This document shows, piece by piece, positions 47,901 to 56,761 of a stretch of 64,000 nt of DNA. The DNA lies in NCBI GenBank assembly GCA_018820855.1, contig JAHJNL010000022.1, positions 1 through 64,000 on the forward strand. The letters are read 5' to 3'. Position 1 is the stretch's first letter; each line of letters opens with the position of its first letter. This DNA is from Pseudomonadota bacterium (GTDB taxonomy: Bacteria; Desulfobacterota; Desulfobulbia; Desulfobulbales; Desulfocapsaceae). The notes under the pieces were generated by a model that saw only the letters and a program-made list of their open reading frames with translations, was not told where the DNA came from and made no database searches. A program made the translations under genes and the position numbers.

Positions 47901-49300
47901 GAGAGCTTGAGGTTGATGATAAGGGCAGAAAAAAGGGTAGAACACCACTTTGGCTCCTGCATGATCAGATTCAGCCATACCCTGATATTTGCGAGATGGG
48001 CAGGGTTCGTAATAGGTTGCCAGTCTTCATCTACCCCCGAGACATTGGCATATTGAAAGCCAAAACGCACTGCTTCCCAGAGGAAGGTCTCCACCATCCG
48101 ACTGTTCCCGCGATTGAAGACCTCACCGCCCAGGACCTGAATACACTGCAGGGAGGTATGGGGAAATTTTCTGACATTTGCTTTGAGCAGCTGAAAGGTG
48201 GTGAGGAGGAATTCTTCTATCTCCTCAAAGGTCTGAAGACGGATCAGCTGCACCAGAGATCGATTGATCTCACGCAGGGTCTCTTCATGTATCAGATAGA
48301 GCCCTTTAGTATCCATGATCCGAAAGAGAAACAGCAGCTTCTGGTTTTCGGCAAAACGATTTAAAGTCAGCCCCTGTACCAGGGATTTCCCTTGATCATT
48401 TCCGTCGGCCTTTGCAAGCCTTGCCGGAATTTCCTTATAGAGACGGACAATGTCAACATGGGCAGGCAGGGTAAGAATATCATGCAGAGCCATTGCCGGC
48501 GACGAATCAATATCAATGGCTGTCACTGCCACCTTGTTTTTTGTCATACTCTCATGAGAAATCGCTGCAAAGAGCTGACCTGAATGAAAGTCTTCACAAA
48601 GAGCACCACAACGGTCAAGAAACCAGGGCAGCGGGTCCTCTTCCTGGAGCCAGTAGTCATAATTCCTTTTGAGAATGGCCTGCATGAGCCGGGCCACTGC
48701 ACGACAATCGAACTGTTCGGCACCCTTATCAACAAAGGCCAGCAGCGAGGTGGCCAGATTTTTCATGGGATGCAGCCCCTGAACAATATGCATCATGATC
48801 GGACTTTTCCCGTCATCAAGGGCCAGAATTGTGGCAAAATACGTGTTGAGTGCAGACTGGAAGCGATACAGATCCTCCACCTGAAAAAGAGTCACCATCT
48901 TGCTGATCCAGGCCAGTTGTGCTTCAATTATCTGCGAAAGCAGTTTGGTGTTTTTCTCACAGTCCCGCATGGCCTGAATAAAAATACCAGCAAAGAGAGT
49001 AAAGGCCTCGGGTCCCTGCTCGTGACGCATATAGTAGGTGCTGTTTTTCAAAACAAAGCTACGTAACTGAGGGATCAGAATGTTCCAGTTACGGTAGGGA
49101 TGACAGATTTCATAGAGGATATTTTCCAGGGTATTATGGAGTCCTCTATACCGATCAACTACATCAAGAAGAAGCTGCAGTTCTGGATGGATAACGACTT
49201 CTTCCGCTGTTTCCAGAAGATTGGCTTTCAGCGCATCCGATTCGATGGAGCTTGACTTCTTTTTCATCTCTTCATGTTCCGTTGCAATTTTTTCTTCCAT
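44996..49300 (-). CDS. PPDK/PEP-synthase-like phosphotransferase with large unknown N-terminus
   Basis: A 1434-residue cytoplasmic protein. Residues ~942-1290 form the ATP-grasp-type PEP/pyruvate-binding domain (GNKGYNLVTLS, SIRSGAAVSMPGMMATVHNVG, SSGSGVLFTAHPYRK, LLQTRDM). Residues ~1300-1434 form the swivelling phosphohistidine domain with LLTSRGGQTSHASVVA, His1368 being the expected phospho-carrier. The C-terminal PEP-binding TIM barrel of pyruvate phosphate dikinase is absent. The first ~940 residues are helical, without a motif I recognise. It should phosphorylate its own His from ATP and pass the group to an unknown acceptor, like rifampicin phosphotransferase or glucan water dikinase in principle. 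The start is not supported by a clear ribosome binding site. Upstream neighbours are carbonic anhydrase, gap and glgA. Confidence 0.82.
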   Translation of the reverse strand: MEEKIATEHEEMKKKSSSIESDALKANLLETAEEVVIHPELQLLLDVVDRYRGLHNTLENILYEICHPYRNWNILIPQLRSFVLKNSTYYMRHEQGPEAFTLFAGIFIQAMRDCEKNTKLLSQIIEAQLAWISKMVTLFQVEDLYRFQSALNTYFATILALDDGKSPIMMHIVQGLHPMKNLATSLLAFVDKGAEQFDCRAVARLMQAILKRNYDYWLQEEDPLPWFLDRCGALCEDFHSGQLFAAISHESMTKNKVAVTAIDIDSSPAMALHDILTLPAHVDIVRLYKEIPARLAKADGNDQGKSLVQGLTLNRFAENQKLLFLFRIMDTKGLYLIHEETLREINRSLVQLIRLQTFEEIEEFLLTTFQLLKANVRKFPHTSLQCIQVLGGEVFNRGNSRMVETFLWEAVRFGFQYANVSGVDEDWQPITNPAHLANIRVWLNLIMQEPKWCSTLFSALIINLKLSGTCVKDTDLFQRDITNLLNHPIEPVYNLAKQFTKLMPVFFNEIGAEGELREVSTELDEIHKRRDPVIHFLRKQSHVESSNLIVDFIQAIFIFWSTKKKEVLLPFLPEEVYTEVALEGKFIDDQHALANRIRQELQFSSTDDLLVWKREERLQYLGAQADLAPEELLRFDLLVQMFKLLHQKYNLGFQELRTELEHAVQEGFPEMEELLFKLEECETVECVEALLDTLEGLKKTILSPEKFEAREDIYYKRHIAVDIPSVYGKYREKKFDSLSLTFRLENLTNIYLERLPETVNLSIITQATFFSVFKCLKLYLRAMRVDGISSRRLDTYLSLLKGSVRVRRFSYTQYLDIFRGLSEGVKDVIYTYYTNSHQNNLSIIVPQIGANNLLTNYRSLWNEEEKANSIHRLAEAFLRDLIASTFGLQHLDNFITRIIGILESQKDILDERMIDLLMTYNPEKAISMLHRINPYTHDLIHLGNKGYNLVTLSADKKPVPPAFIITTEAFRCREVIYGFAKARDDFMQRIRTALTELEGLTGRVFGAPKHPLLLSIRSGAAVSMPGMMATVHNVGTNEELIEEGARQYGDSYLAWDNYRRFLQSWAMTSGMQREDFQALMNSAKERFNVSLKGQFSPEQMKELALEYQKLVRKQGLGIPDDPWLQLVAAIEMVFDSWETTKASDFRKIMGVSDSWGTAVIVQAMVYGNKSQSSGSGVLFTAHPYRKVQRVALWGDYAYGDQGEDIVSGLVTSYPISVEQAELDGRAVDKTLELRFPHIYEELLAISRNLVYEKRWNPQEIEFTFEGDKASELYLLQTRDMITIKKQERFHVFIESEALQAAILGKGIGVSGSALSGRAVFTEENIKELRQSDPNTPLILIRQDTVPEDIKVINMSEGLLTSRGGQTSHASVVAVRLEKTCVVGCKHLKVYETRNYCEIGETSIAFGDHVSIDGRSGRLLKGMHATREEMHILPI

Positions 49301-49516
49301 GACGCTTTTTTGTCGGAAATAAGGGAGGACTGAAATTCTTTCTTAACTATCCGATATTCCTTCTGCAGATTCAAGCTTCTTCTTCCTCAAACTCAGAAAA
49401 CTTGATTGCCATCCCCCTGGAATCTTTTCAGTATCCTTTTGACGGCTATACATCCCTTCATACAAATATCTTTTCTAAGGATGCAACTTGTTATGCAGGA
49501 AGGGATCAAAAAGAAA

Positions 49517-49549
49517 AAGCGCCCTGAAGGAATATCCGTCAGGGCGCTT
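49517..49549 (-). terminator. Intrinsic terminator of the carbonic anhydrase gene
   Basis: A perfect 11-bp stem with an 11-base loop that is itself partly palindromic; an A-rich stretch on the plus strand gives the T-rich tail on the minus strand. It lies 42 bp after the stop codon. Confidence 0.85.
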
Positions 49550-49590
49550 ACAAAGTGTATCGACTCGAAAAAAAGAATCTTCTTTTCGGC

Positions 49591-50337
49591 CTACTGCAAT
49601 ATCGGTCGTGCATTTACAGGCTGCACCGGCCGGTTATTGTCTCCACCCATTAGAGTATGAAACTTATCTGCCTGAGCCCTAGAGACAGGTACCGGATTCT
49701 GCAGAAGCATCCAGTTGACCCCTTCGCTGCAGGGCGGGGTGGTGAGAGAGCCATTGAAGCGATAGTAGGATTTATTGGAAGGCAGCATATCTTTGACATT
49801 AAGAGTGACCTCTGGCAGGGATTTACTCACCCCGGCCTTTTCCGGCATATGGGACCAAATCCCTGCCAGAAAAGGATTCTCCGCCCCCTCTTCAAACATA
49901 ACCCCAACCACGCTCAGGTTTCCGGCATCATCAGAATGAACCAGATGGGCTTCCATGGCAAAGAACTGACCCTTCACCGTATTTTCACTGGGGGTGTGAA
50001 AATGAAATTGCAGAAGGTTGTAGGTGTGGCCATTCACGGTGATGGTAGAGCCTGGAGCATAGTTCACCTGAACAGTATGACCATTGTTGACTATGTCCAG
50101 AGGAACAGCATTATACTGAAAAACAATGGGGCTCAATTCTGCCTCAACCAGGGAATCAACATCAATAGGGGACTGGTTTTTTCCAGTCTTGCAGATGGCA
50201 TAATCGTGAGAAAGATCACCCCAGAACTCCGGTCCCTCATGTCCGCTATAACCCCAATGGGTATCTTGCCCTGAAGCCCCTGCCGTTGCGGCCATAAGCA
50301 GTCCTGCTCCGAGAGCAGCAATAACTGTTGCTTTCAT
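49591..50337 (-). CDS. Periplasmic alpha-type carbonic anhydrase
   Basis: Exported carbonic anhydrase of the alpha class, 248 residues. The signal peptide (1-21, ending ATAGASG) sends it to the periplasm. Zinc ligands are His112 and His114 (QFHFHTPSEN) and His131 (MEAHLVH). The proton-shuttle and core signatures HWGYSGHEGPEFWGDL, KNQSPIDV and SLTTPPCSEGVNWMLL are intact. It hydrates CO2 reversibly in the periplasm. ATG 50337 follows AGGAGG. It is a single gene with its own terminator. Confidence 0.96.
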   Translation of the reverse strand: MKATVIAALGAGLLMAATAGASGQDTHWGYSGHEGPEFWGDLSHDYAICKTGKNQSPIDVDSLVEAELSPIVFQYNAVPLDIVNNGHTVQVNYAPGSTITVNGHTYNLLQFHFHTPSENTVKGQFFAMEAHLVHSDDAGNLSVVGVMFEEGAENPFLAGIWSHMPEKAGVSKSLPEVTLNVKDMLPSNKSYYRFNGSLTTPPCSEGVNWMLLQNPVPVSRAQADKFHTLMGGDNNRPVQPVNARPILQ

Positions 50338-50522
50338 ATTTTCCTCCTAATGTAAAATGATAAAGAACTGATCAAGAGAGGCAATCTTCTCCCTGATACT
50401 TTCTTTATTATTCCCTACACCTTTTCCCGTGAGATTTCAAGGGCGTATTTCAATGCCGTATTACAAAAACGAACTCAACCGACTTCAGTACCCATTTCAC
50501 TGGAATAGTGACAACTCTGCAT

Positions 50523-51527
50523 CTACAGGGCCTTATTAGCCTCCATGTGCAGAATAAGGTCAAGCATCCGATTGGAATATCCCCACTCATTGTCATACCA
50601 GCACATGACCTTGATCGTGGTTCCAATGACCTTGGTTGAAAGACCGTCGACAATGGACGAATGCCCGTTTCCCTGAAAATCTATAGAGACCAGCGGCAGG
50701 TCACTGTAACCGAGGTAACGGTTGGCAGCGTCCTTCAGGGCCTGATTAATCTCGTTGACCGATGTTTCTTTTTCCACCTCCATGACAGCATCCACCAGTG
50801 AGACATTGGCAGTCGGCACCCTGACCGCCAGGCCGTCAAATTTTCCTTTCAATTCGGGAATGACCAGGGCTACGGCAGCTGCGGCTCCGGTCTTGGTGGG
50901 GATCATGGAAAGGGCCGCGGCCCTTGCCCGACGCAGGTCAGAATGGGGAAAATCGAGAAGACGCTGATCACCGGTATAGGCATGAACCGTGGTCATGAGT
51001 CCCCGTTTGATGCCAAAATTATCGAGAATGACCTTGGCCATAGGTGCCAGACAGTTCGTTGTACAGGAAGCGTTGGAAACCACATGATGAACAGTAGGAT
51101 CATACTCATCCTCATTCACCCCCATGACAAAGGTCTTGATGTCTCCCTTGGCCGGAGCAGAAATCACCACCTTGGCAGCCCCCCCGTCGAGATGCTTCTG
51201 AGCACTGTCACTGTCGCGAAAGATCCCTGTACATTCAGCAACATACTCTACACCAGCATCTCCCCAGGGAATATCAGCCGGATTACGGTGATCGGTAACC
51301 CTGATATGACGACCGTCAACGATGATTCCATCTTCATCACTTCCCACTTCAGACGCAAAGACCCCCATCACGGAATCGTATTTCAAGAGATGAGCCAGAG
51401 TTGCATTATCTGTCAGATCATTGATGGCAGCAATCTCAACATCAGCAAAGGCCGGATCTTTGCCAAGGGCACGAAAAATATTTCTGCCGATACGGCCAAA
51501 ACCATTTATTCCTATTTTAACTGTCAT
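50523..51527 (-). CDS. gap: Glyceraldehyde-3-phosphate dehydrogenase
   Basis: Phosphorylating glyceraldehyde-3-phosphate dehydrogenase of glycolysis and gluconeogenesis, 334 residues from ATG 51527. The NAD-binding fold opens KIGINGFGRIGRN; Asp37 in AINDLTD favours NAD over NADP. The catalytic Cys155 is in SNASCTTNCLAPM, and the C-terminal WYDNEWGYSNRM is canonical. A longer frame adds ten residues upstream, but 51527 has AGGAGG at six bases and gives the standard N-terminus. It follows glgA on the same strand with a 138-bp gap. Confidence 0.97.
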   Translation of the reverse strand: MTVKIGINGFGRIGRNIFRALGKDPAFADVEIAAINDLTDNATLAHLLKYDSVMGVFASEVGSDEDGIIVDGRHIRVTDHRNPADIPWGDAGVEYVAECTGIFRDSDSAQKHLDGGAAKVVISAPAKGDIKTFVMGVNEDEYDPTVHHVVSNASCTTNCLAPMAKVILDNFGIKRGLMTTVHAYTGDQRLLDFPHSDLRRARAAALSMIPTKTGAAAAVALVIPELKGKFDGLAVRVPTANVSLVDAVMEVEKETSVNEINQALKDAANRYLGYSDLPLVSIDFQGNGHSSIVDGLSTKVIGTTIKVMCWYDNEWGYSNRMLDLILHMEANKAL

Positions 51528-51665
51528 GTCCAGCCTCCTGTGCAATAATGGGATCACAGAGCAACTTGCAGATGCCCTGCCTCTTAAGAAAGATATTTCG
51601 TCTTGTTAATAACCTGTCACCCCGAATTCTGGGTGAAAACATCTCTTCCTGTTATTTGCCAATGC

Positions 51666-53318
51666 TTATCTGGCGGATTCAAGCCCAGCGGATCTCATCC
51701 CAAGCCGTTGTGTCTTTGCCTTTTTATACAGCTTCAGGTACTCTTTACTGACCGCTCCCCAGGTGTATCGCTCTAATATCAACTGGACTGCCTGGCGCTG
51801 CATCTTTCGGATTGCACCAGGGTCTGCTGAATAGAGGCGCAAGGCCTGTCCGATTGCCTGGCACAGTGCGGACACACTCTGCTCCTGATAGGTGAAACCG
51901 GTTTTTCCATCTACCACCTTCACCAGACCGCCCACATAATGAACAATGGGCAGATTACCAAAGAGCTGGGCCATGAAATCCGTCAGCCCGCAGGGTTCAT
52001 ACTGAGATGGAATCAGAAAGAAATCGCCTGCCGCATAAATCTTGTTGGCCAGTGCCGGATCAAACCCACGCAGGATACAGATCTTTCCCTTGTTCTCTTT
52101 CTTTTCGGCGAGACGCACCAACAGCTCTTCATCTTGTTGACTGCCGGTTCCAAGCAGCAAAAAACGAAAATCCACTTCTTTGGCAAGAAGATGTTTTAAT
52201 GCACCAATCAGGACATTGACCCCTTTCTGTTCGCTGAGACGACCGATAAAAGTGACAAGCGGTGTGGAGAGGTTACTGTCGAGGTAACCGGATCGACGGA
52301 CCCCTGCCACCTTCCCTCCCTCGGTAACAAGCTGCAGCAGAGCCCGTTTACATATCTGCTTCCCGGCAAGAGAAGACAGACCCAGAGGATCAAAGGCTGC
52401 AGCAATACCGCTTTTTTCATGTTTGACAGGAGAAAATTCATCAGGATCGATACCGTTAGTGATCCCTTCCAGAAGAATACCTCTTTCCAACAGAGTATGA
52501 CCGAGCCATCCTGTGAGACGATCATCTCCAGTCTCTTGCAGCTCCCGGGCATAATTTTCACTGACCGTATTCATCACCGCAGTTGCAGCTCCGGCCAGGA
52601 AGGGATCAAAGCACTCATCCAGCCTGCTCTTCATGATCACCTGCCGAGGCAGACCGGTACTGGCACGGGCAAAGGCAAGATCAGCCACTTCCTGGTGATA
52701 GCCTTTTCCGCCATTATGAATGGTAACCACTGATCCGGTATTACGAAAATAATGGCGCAGACCTGGATGCTCAGCAAGCAATGCCGGTAGAATTGCAGTA
52801 TGCCCGTCATGGCAGTGGATAACATCGGGGCGGTAACCAAGGAGGACCATCAGATCAAGGGCACCTTTCTGCAAAAGGACATTCATGGCAAAATAATCAA
52901 GATGACCTTCCCCTTTTTTCTGCCAGGGATGAAGGGCCTCTTCCTTTGCTGTGTAGGTATAGACACCTTGTTTTTCCCGAAAGCGTTCAGCCCCCAAAAG
53001 ATAGAGCGTCACCCTGCCCTGGGACGCAGTCCAGACCCGAACACGCTCCCGTCTCTCTTCATTCGTATAATTGAGATCAACCTCAAAGCTCAATTCTTTT
53101 TCGGGGTACAGAGGATCCGGAAGCAACTGAAAGCCCAACTCTTCAGGCTCCATGAACCCATAACGAGGCAGTACCACATGTACAGAACGCCCAGACCAAC
53201 GAGCAAGGGTTACTGCCAGCTGAGAAACCACATCCTTTATCCCCCCGGCACCTGCAAGTTTGCCGTACTCACGGCTCACCATCCAGATCTGACGAACAGA
53301 TTCCTCTCGCCTGCTCAT
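51666..53318 (-). CDS. glgA: Glycogen/starch synthase (GT5)
   Basis: Glucosyltransferase of family GT5 that extends alpha-1,4-glucan from a nucleotide-glucose, 550 residues (longer than the usual ~480). The N-terminal donor loop reads GKLAGAGGIKDVV in place of the usual K-[TV]-GGL-x-DVV. HCHDGHTAILPAL (about 165-177) and ITNGIDPDEFSP (about 285-296) match the family, and the C-terminal Rossmann domain carries IGRLSEQKGV and SQYEPCGLTDFMAQLFG, with the catalytic Glu in EPCG. It starts 4 bp after the aroC stop, so the two are co-transcribed although functionally unrelated. No glgC, glgB or glgP lies in this window. Confidence 0.9.
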   Translation of the reverse strand: MSRREESVRQIWMVSREYGKLAGAGGIKDVVSQLAVTLARWSGRSVHVVLPRYGFMEPEELGFQLLPDPLYPEKELSFEVDLNYTNEERRERVRVWTASQGRVTLYLLGAERFREKQGVYTYTAKEEALHPWQKKGEGHLDYFAMNVLLQKGALDLMVLLGYRPDVIHCHDGHTAILPALLAEHPGLRHYFRNTGSVVTIHNGGKGYHQEVADLAFARASTGLPRQVIMKSRLDECFDPFLAGAATAVMNTVSENYARELQETGDDRLTGWLGHTLLERGILLEGITNGIDPDEFSPVKHEKSGIAAAFDPLGLSSLAGKQICKRALLQLVTEGGKVAGVRRSGYLDSNLSTPLVTFIGRLSEQKGVNVLIGALKHLLAKEVDFRFLLLGTGSQQDEELLVRLAEKKENKGKICILRGFDPALANKIYAAGDFFLIPSQYEPCGLTDFMAQLFGNLPIVHYVGGLVKVVDGKTGFTYQEQSVSALCQAIGQALRLYSADPGAIRKMQRQAVQLILERYTWGAVSKEYLKLYKKAKTQRLGMRSAGLESAR

Positions 53319-53321
53319 ATG

Positions 53322-54401
53322 TCACTCCCCTGGAAAAATGATGGCCATATGACGCAGAAGATGGTCTGCCAGGGTGAGACGAACCATGGCCTCACAAACC
53401 GGAATGATACGGGGAATGGCAGAGATATCGTGTCTCCCCCCGACCTGGATTGTCACGGCCTCATTGTGCAGATTGACGCTCTGCTGTTCTTTGGAGATGG
53501 AGGGAATGGGCTTCACGGCAACCCGAAGGACAATCTGACTGCCATTGGAGATACCGGCGAGGATGCCGCCCGCATTATTTGAGACAAAACCATCCGGGTT
53601 GATAGGATCATTATTTTCAGATCCAAGCATATCCGCCACCTGGAAACCGGCTCCGACCTCCACACCCTTCACCGCCCCGATGGACATCAGGCCATGGGCC
53701 AATTCAGCCTCGAGTTTGTCAAAGACAGGTTCGCCAAGACCAGCCGGACAGTCGGCAATGATCTCCACAATACCGCCCAGGGTATCACCCTCTTTTCGAA
53801 CCAGGCGCACCCGTTCCTCCATTTTCTCCGCCGCCTCTGCATCAGGGCAGAAAAAACGGTTGGAGTTGATGATATCAAGGTTTCGTTCCCGGACCTTGAT
53901 ACCTCCGAGAGCCACGGTATACGCACAGACATCGATGCCATGAGTGGCAAGCAACTGTTTTGCCACAGCCCCTGCTGCCACTCTGGCTGCTGTTTCCCGA
54001 GCCGATGCCCTGCCGCCCCCGCGATGATCACGAATACCGTACTTGGCCAGATAGGTGACGTCACCATGTCCCGGACGGAAGATATCACGCAGTGTATCAT
54101 AAGACTTGGAATGAGCATCTTTATTATAAATCGCCAGCGATATGGGAGTCCCGGTGGTATAGGATACATCTTCTCCAGGAGGTGTGAAGATACCGGAAAG
54201 AATCTCTACCTGGTCAGGCTCCTTGCGGGGACTCGATGCTCCCCCCTGTCCCGGGCGTCTCCTATCCATCTCCGCCTGCAGCAGAATCGGATCCAGTATG
54301 ATCCCGGGAGGACAGCCATCAATAACAGCGCCTATCCCGGTACCGTGTGATTCTCCCCAGGTGGTTACCCGGAAGACCTTGCCAAAAGTATTTCCTGCCA
54401 T
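53322..54401 (-). CDS. aroC: Chorismate synthase
   Basis: Last enzyme of the shikimate pathway, converting 5-enolpyruvylshikimate-3-phosphate to chorismate with reduced FMN, 359 residues. Signatures are [24 protein letters not shown] (9-32), [30 protein letters not shown] (about 107-136) and [13 protein letters not shown] near the C-terminus. ATG 54401. It lies between aroK and glgA on the same strand. Confidence 0.97.
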   Translation of the reverse strand: MAGNTFGKVFRVTTWGESHGTGIGAVIDGCPPGIILDPILLQAEMDRRRPGQGGASSPRKEPDQVEILSGIFTPPGEDVSYTTGTPISLAIYNKDAHSKSYDTLRDIFRPGHGDVTYLAKYGIRDHRGGGRASARETAARVAAGAVAKQLLATHGIDVCAYTVALGGIKVRERNLDIINSNRFFCPDAEAAEKMEERVRLVRKEGDTLGGIVEIIADCPAGLGEPVFDKLEAELAHGLMSIGAVKGVEVGAGFQVADMLGSENNDPINPDGFVSNNAGGILAGISNGSQIVLRVAVKPIPSISKEQQSVNLHNEAVTIQVGGRHDISAIPRIIPVCEAMVRLTLADHLLRHMAIIFPGE

Positions 54402-54490
54402 TGGTATGTAATCCTTTGTACAGACATCAAATAACGTTTTCAGTTTTCAGCAAAAAAAGTACCTGCCAATTCGCGCAGAATTTTTCACCC

Positions 54491-55015
54491 TCAACTCCCC
54501 ACTACCTGCTGTTCAATAAAGTGAACCGCCTCGGTCACAGTCATTTTCCCGGTATCCACTACAATATCTGCTGTTTCCCGGTAGAGAGGCTTCCGTTCTA
54601 TCAGGATGTCACCCAGCTCCTGACAGATATCTTTACCCGTCAGGCTCGGTCTGAGAGTCTCGGAGTAGAGGTCCAGACGTAGACGCTCACAGAGGATTTC
54701 AAGATCAGCAGTGAGCCAGATAACCTGTCCCTGTTTTTTGAGTTCCAACCAGATATCACGGTGCAGAATTGCGCCTCCGCCGGTGGCAACGACACAATGG
54801 TTTCTGTCCCTGAGTTCGGACAGCACCTCGTTTTCTACCTTCCGGAAGCCCTGCCACCCTTCCTCTGCAACAATAGTTGCTACAGAAGCCTTTTTTTTTC
54901 CGACAATCAAGGTGTCGGTATCCAGGAATTCATAGCCAAGCCTTTTGGCCAGTTCCATGCCTATGCTGGACTTGCCCACAGCACGACAGCCAATAAGATA
55001 CACACAATCTTTCAT
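54491..55015 (-). CDS. aroK: Shikimate kinase
   Basis: ATP-dependent shikimate kinase, 174 residues. The P-loop is GCRAVGKSS (9-17); DTDTLIV carries the shikimate-binding Asp; FRKVENEVLSEL and VATGGGAIL are the substrate-binding blocks; RPSLTG is the lid. It precedes aroC by 89 bp, so two consecutive late steps around chorismate synthesis are linked. A TTGACA promoter lies upstream (55095-55122). Confidence 0.95.
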   Translation of the reverse strand: MKDCVYLIGCRAVGKSSIGMELAKRLGYEFLDTDTLIVGKKKASVATIVAEEGWQGFRKVENEVLSELRDRNHCVVATGGGAILHRDIWLELKKQGQVIWLTADLEILCERLRLDLYSETLRPSLTGKDICQELGDILIERKPLYRETADIVVDTGKMTVTEAVHFIEQQVVGS

Positions 55016-55094
55016 GCTTTTTTTTGTAAGAGTTCACCAAGTTGATAGTTCCTCCGGTAAACTCTTACAACCTTTTTTTCCTTTAATTTAGTAT

Positions 55095-55122
55095 AGTATG
55101 CGGTATGATAAAACTGTGTCAA
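55095..55122 (-). promoter_or_regulatory. Sigma-70 promoter of aroK-aroC-glgA
   Basis: On the minus strand a perfect TTGACA (55122-55117) precedes CATACT (55100-55095) with a 16-bp spacer, about 80 bp upstream of the aroK start in the divergent region shared with cbpA. Confidence 0.55.
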
Positions 55123-55198
55123 GATAAGATCAAGCCTGAAAGAGCTTTCTCCTAAGAGTTCATCAACAAGAGAGGTCCCCAACGGGTAGAAATTCAGA

Positions 55199-56167
55199 AT
55201 GGAATTCAAAGACTATTACGCCACTCTGGGAATAGAGCGCAATGCCACCCAGGATGAGGTAAAACGGGCCTACCGGAAACTCGCCAGAAAATTTCATCCG
55301 GATATCAACAAATCCCCAAACGCCGAACAACGATTTAAGGAAATCGGTGAGGCTTACGAGGTCTTGCAAGATATCGAGAAACGGGCGGCTTACGACAAGA
55401 TCGGCAGCAACTGGCAGGCAGGACAGGACTTCAAGCCACCACCCAACTGGGATAAAGGCTTCGAGTTTCAAGGTCGAGAATATACCCAGGCCGGTGCCTC
55501 ACAGTTCAGTGATTTCTTTGAATCTCTTTTTGGTACACGAAGTCCATTCACTCGCGCACAAACTTTTCACGGACAAGACCCGTCATTTTACAGAAAAGGT
55601 CAGGATCTCCATGCAAAAATCGTCATAAGCCTGGAGGATAGCTTCCGCGGAAGCAAGCAGACCGTGACCCTGCAGCGCCCCACCGTTGACGCAAACGGTC
55701 ATGTCTTCACCAGCCCCCACACCTTGCACATCACTATTCCAAAAGGCGTCACCGAGGGCCAGCGTATCAGACTTGAAGGCCAGGGAGGAGCCGGGATTGG
55801 CAAAGATTCGAACGGTGATCTGTATCTGGAGATCGTTTTTGCCAGCCACCCCCACTTCAGCGCCGACAACAGGGACATCAATCTCACCCTTCCCATCACG
55901 CCCTGGGAAGCAGCTTTGGGGGCCACGATCCAAGTCCCCACCCTTGGTGGCACTGTGGAACTGAAAATCCCGCCAAATTCCCAGACCGGAAAAAAAATGC
56001 GCCTCAAGGGAAGGGGACTTTCCTCCTCAACAGTCAGTGGTGATCAATATGTGACCCTTGCCATCATGACTCCCCACCCAGCGAACAAATCGGACCGGGA
56101 ACTCTATCGCAAAATGGCGGAGACCATGTCATTCAACCCCCGCAGACACCTTGGTGTGACATCATGA
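55199..56167 (+). CDS. cbpA: DnaJ-class co-chaperone CbpA
   Basis: Hsp40 co-chaperone of the CbpA type, 322 residues. The J domain (4-68) has the HPD motif in [11 protein letters not shown] Phe/Gly-containing linker (about 75-135) follows, and then two DnaJ C-terminal substrate-binding domains (about 140-315), the second with [28 protein letters not shown]. The Cys-rich zinc domain of DnaJ is absent. It stimulates DnaK and may bind DNA. It overlaps cbpM by 4 bp. Confidence 0.93.
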   Translation: MEFKDYYATLGIERNATQDEVKRAYRKLARKFHPDINKSPNAEQRFKEIGEAYEVLQDIEKRAAYDKIGSNWQAGQDFKPPPNWDKGFEFQGREYTQAGASQFSDFFESLFGTRSPFTRAQTFHGQDPSFYRKGQDLHAKIVISLEDSFRGSKQTVTLQRPTVDANGHVFTSPHTLHITIPKGVTEGQRIRLEGQGGAGIGKDSNGDLYLEIVFASHPHFSADNRDINLTLPITPWEAALGATIQVPTLGGTVELKIPPNSQTGKKMRLKGRGLSSSTVSGDQYVTLAIMTPHPANKSDRELYRKMAETMSFNPRRHLGVTS

Positions 56168-56490
56168 AAACCGACATCCAGTGTACAGTTTTTGACGAGA
56201 CCAGTGCATACTGCCTTAAAGATCTCTGCAGACTTTGCAGAGTCCATGCCCAGTTTATCCATGACCTGATTGACGAAGGTATTCTCTCACCTCAGGGAAA
56301 CAATCCCAAAAGCTGGCGCTTCGGCGCTGTTGAGATCAAACGGATACAGATTTCCATCCGCCTGCAGGAAGACCTGCAAGTCAATCTTCCCGGCACAGCC
56401 CTGGCCCTGGACCTGCTTGAAGAAATCGAGGAACTGCGCAGCAGCAAATCACTTCTGGAGCAACTCCATGCGCTGGAAAAACGAGTATGA
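56164..56490 (+). CDS. cbpM: Chaperone modulator CbpM (MerR-like)
   Basis: A 108-residue MerR-like modulator that, in characterised systems, binds the J domain of CbpA and inhibits it. The N-terminal helix-turn-helix-like segment (about 12-58) runs [31 protein letters not shown], and the C-terminal helix is Leu/Glu-rich. The start overlaps the cbpA stop (ATGA), indicating translational coupling. Confidence 0.9.
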   Translation: MKTDIQCTVFDETSAYCLKDLCRLCRVHAQFIHDLIDEGILSPQGNNPKSWRFGAVEIKRIQISIRLQEDLQVNLPGTALALDLLEEIEELRSSKSLLEQLHALEKRV

Positions 56491-56716
56491 ACCGGATATA
56501 GCCATCATCGCTACCCGACACAAGCAACTCTTTCGTTTCAATGAAGAACTGCAGTCCACTAAGCGCGAAGGATTCAAACCTTCAAACATTGAGGAACTCC
56601 TCAACCAGCTAACCAGTAGTAATTCTTCAATTGCATCACGAAAAAGCAGCTGCCGCACAGCCTTAAAAAAGATTGACAAACCGTCTGTCATGACTAATTA
56701 TTCAACAGCATCTTAA
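56468..56716 (+). CDS. Possible small protein overlapping the end of cbpM
   Basis: An 82-residue open frame with a hydrophilic, helical translation (PDIAIIATRHKQLFRFNEELQ, then SNIEELLNQL). ATG 56468 has GGAG at seven bases, and the frame overlaps the last 23 bp of cbpM. It fills what would otherwise be a 270-bp gap. There is no family resemblance, and an equally long open frame lies on the other strand, so it may be spurious. Confidence 0.3.
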   Translation: MRWKNEYEPDIAIIATRHKQLFRFNEELQSTKREGFKPSNIEELLNQLTSSNSSIASRKSSCRTALKKIDKPSVMTNYSTAS

Positions 56717-56761
56717 ATCCTGTGCGACAACAGAAACCCTCAATATTCAAGGAGTCCATCC

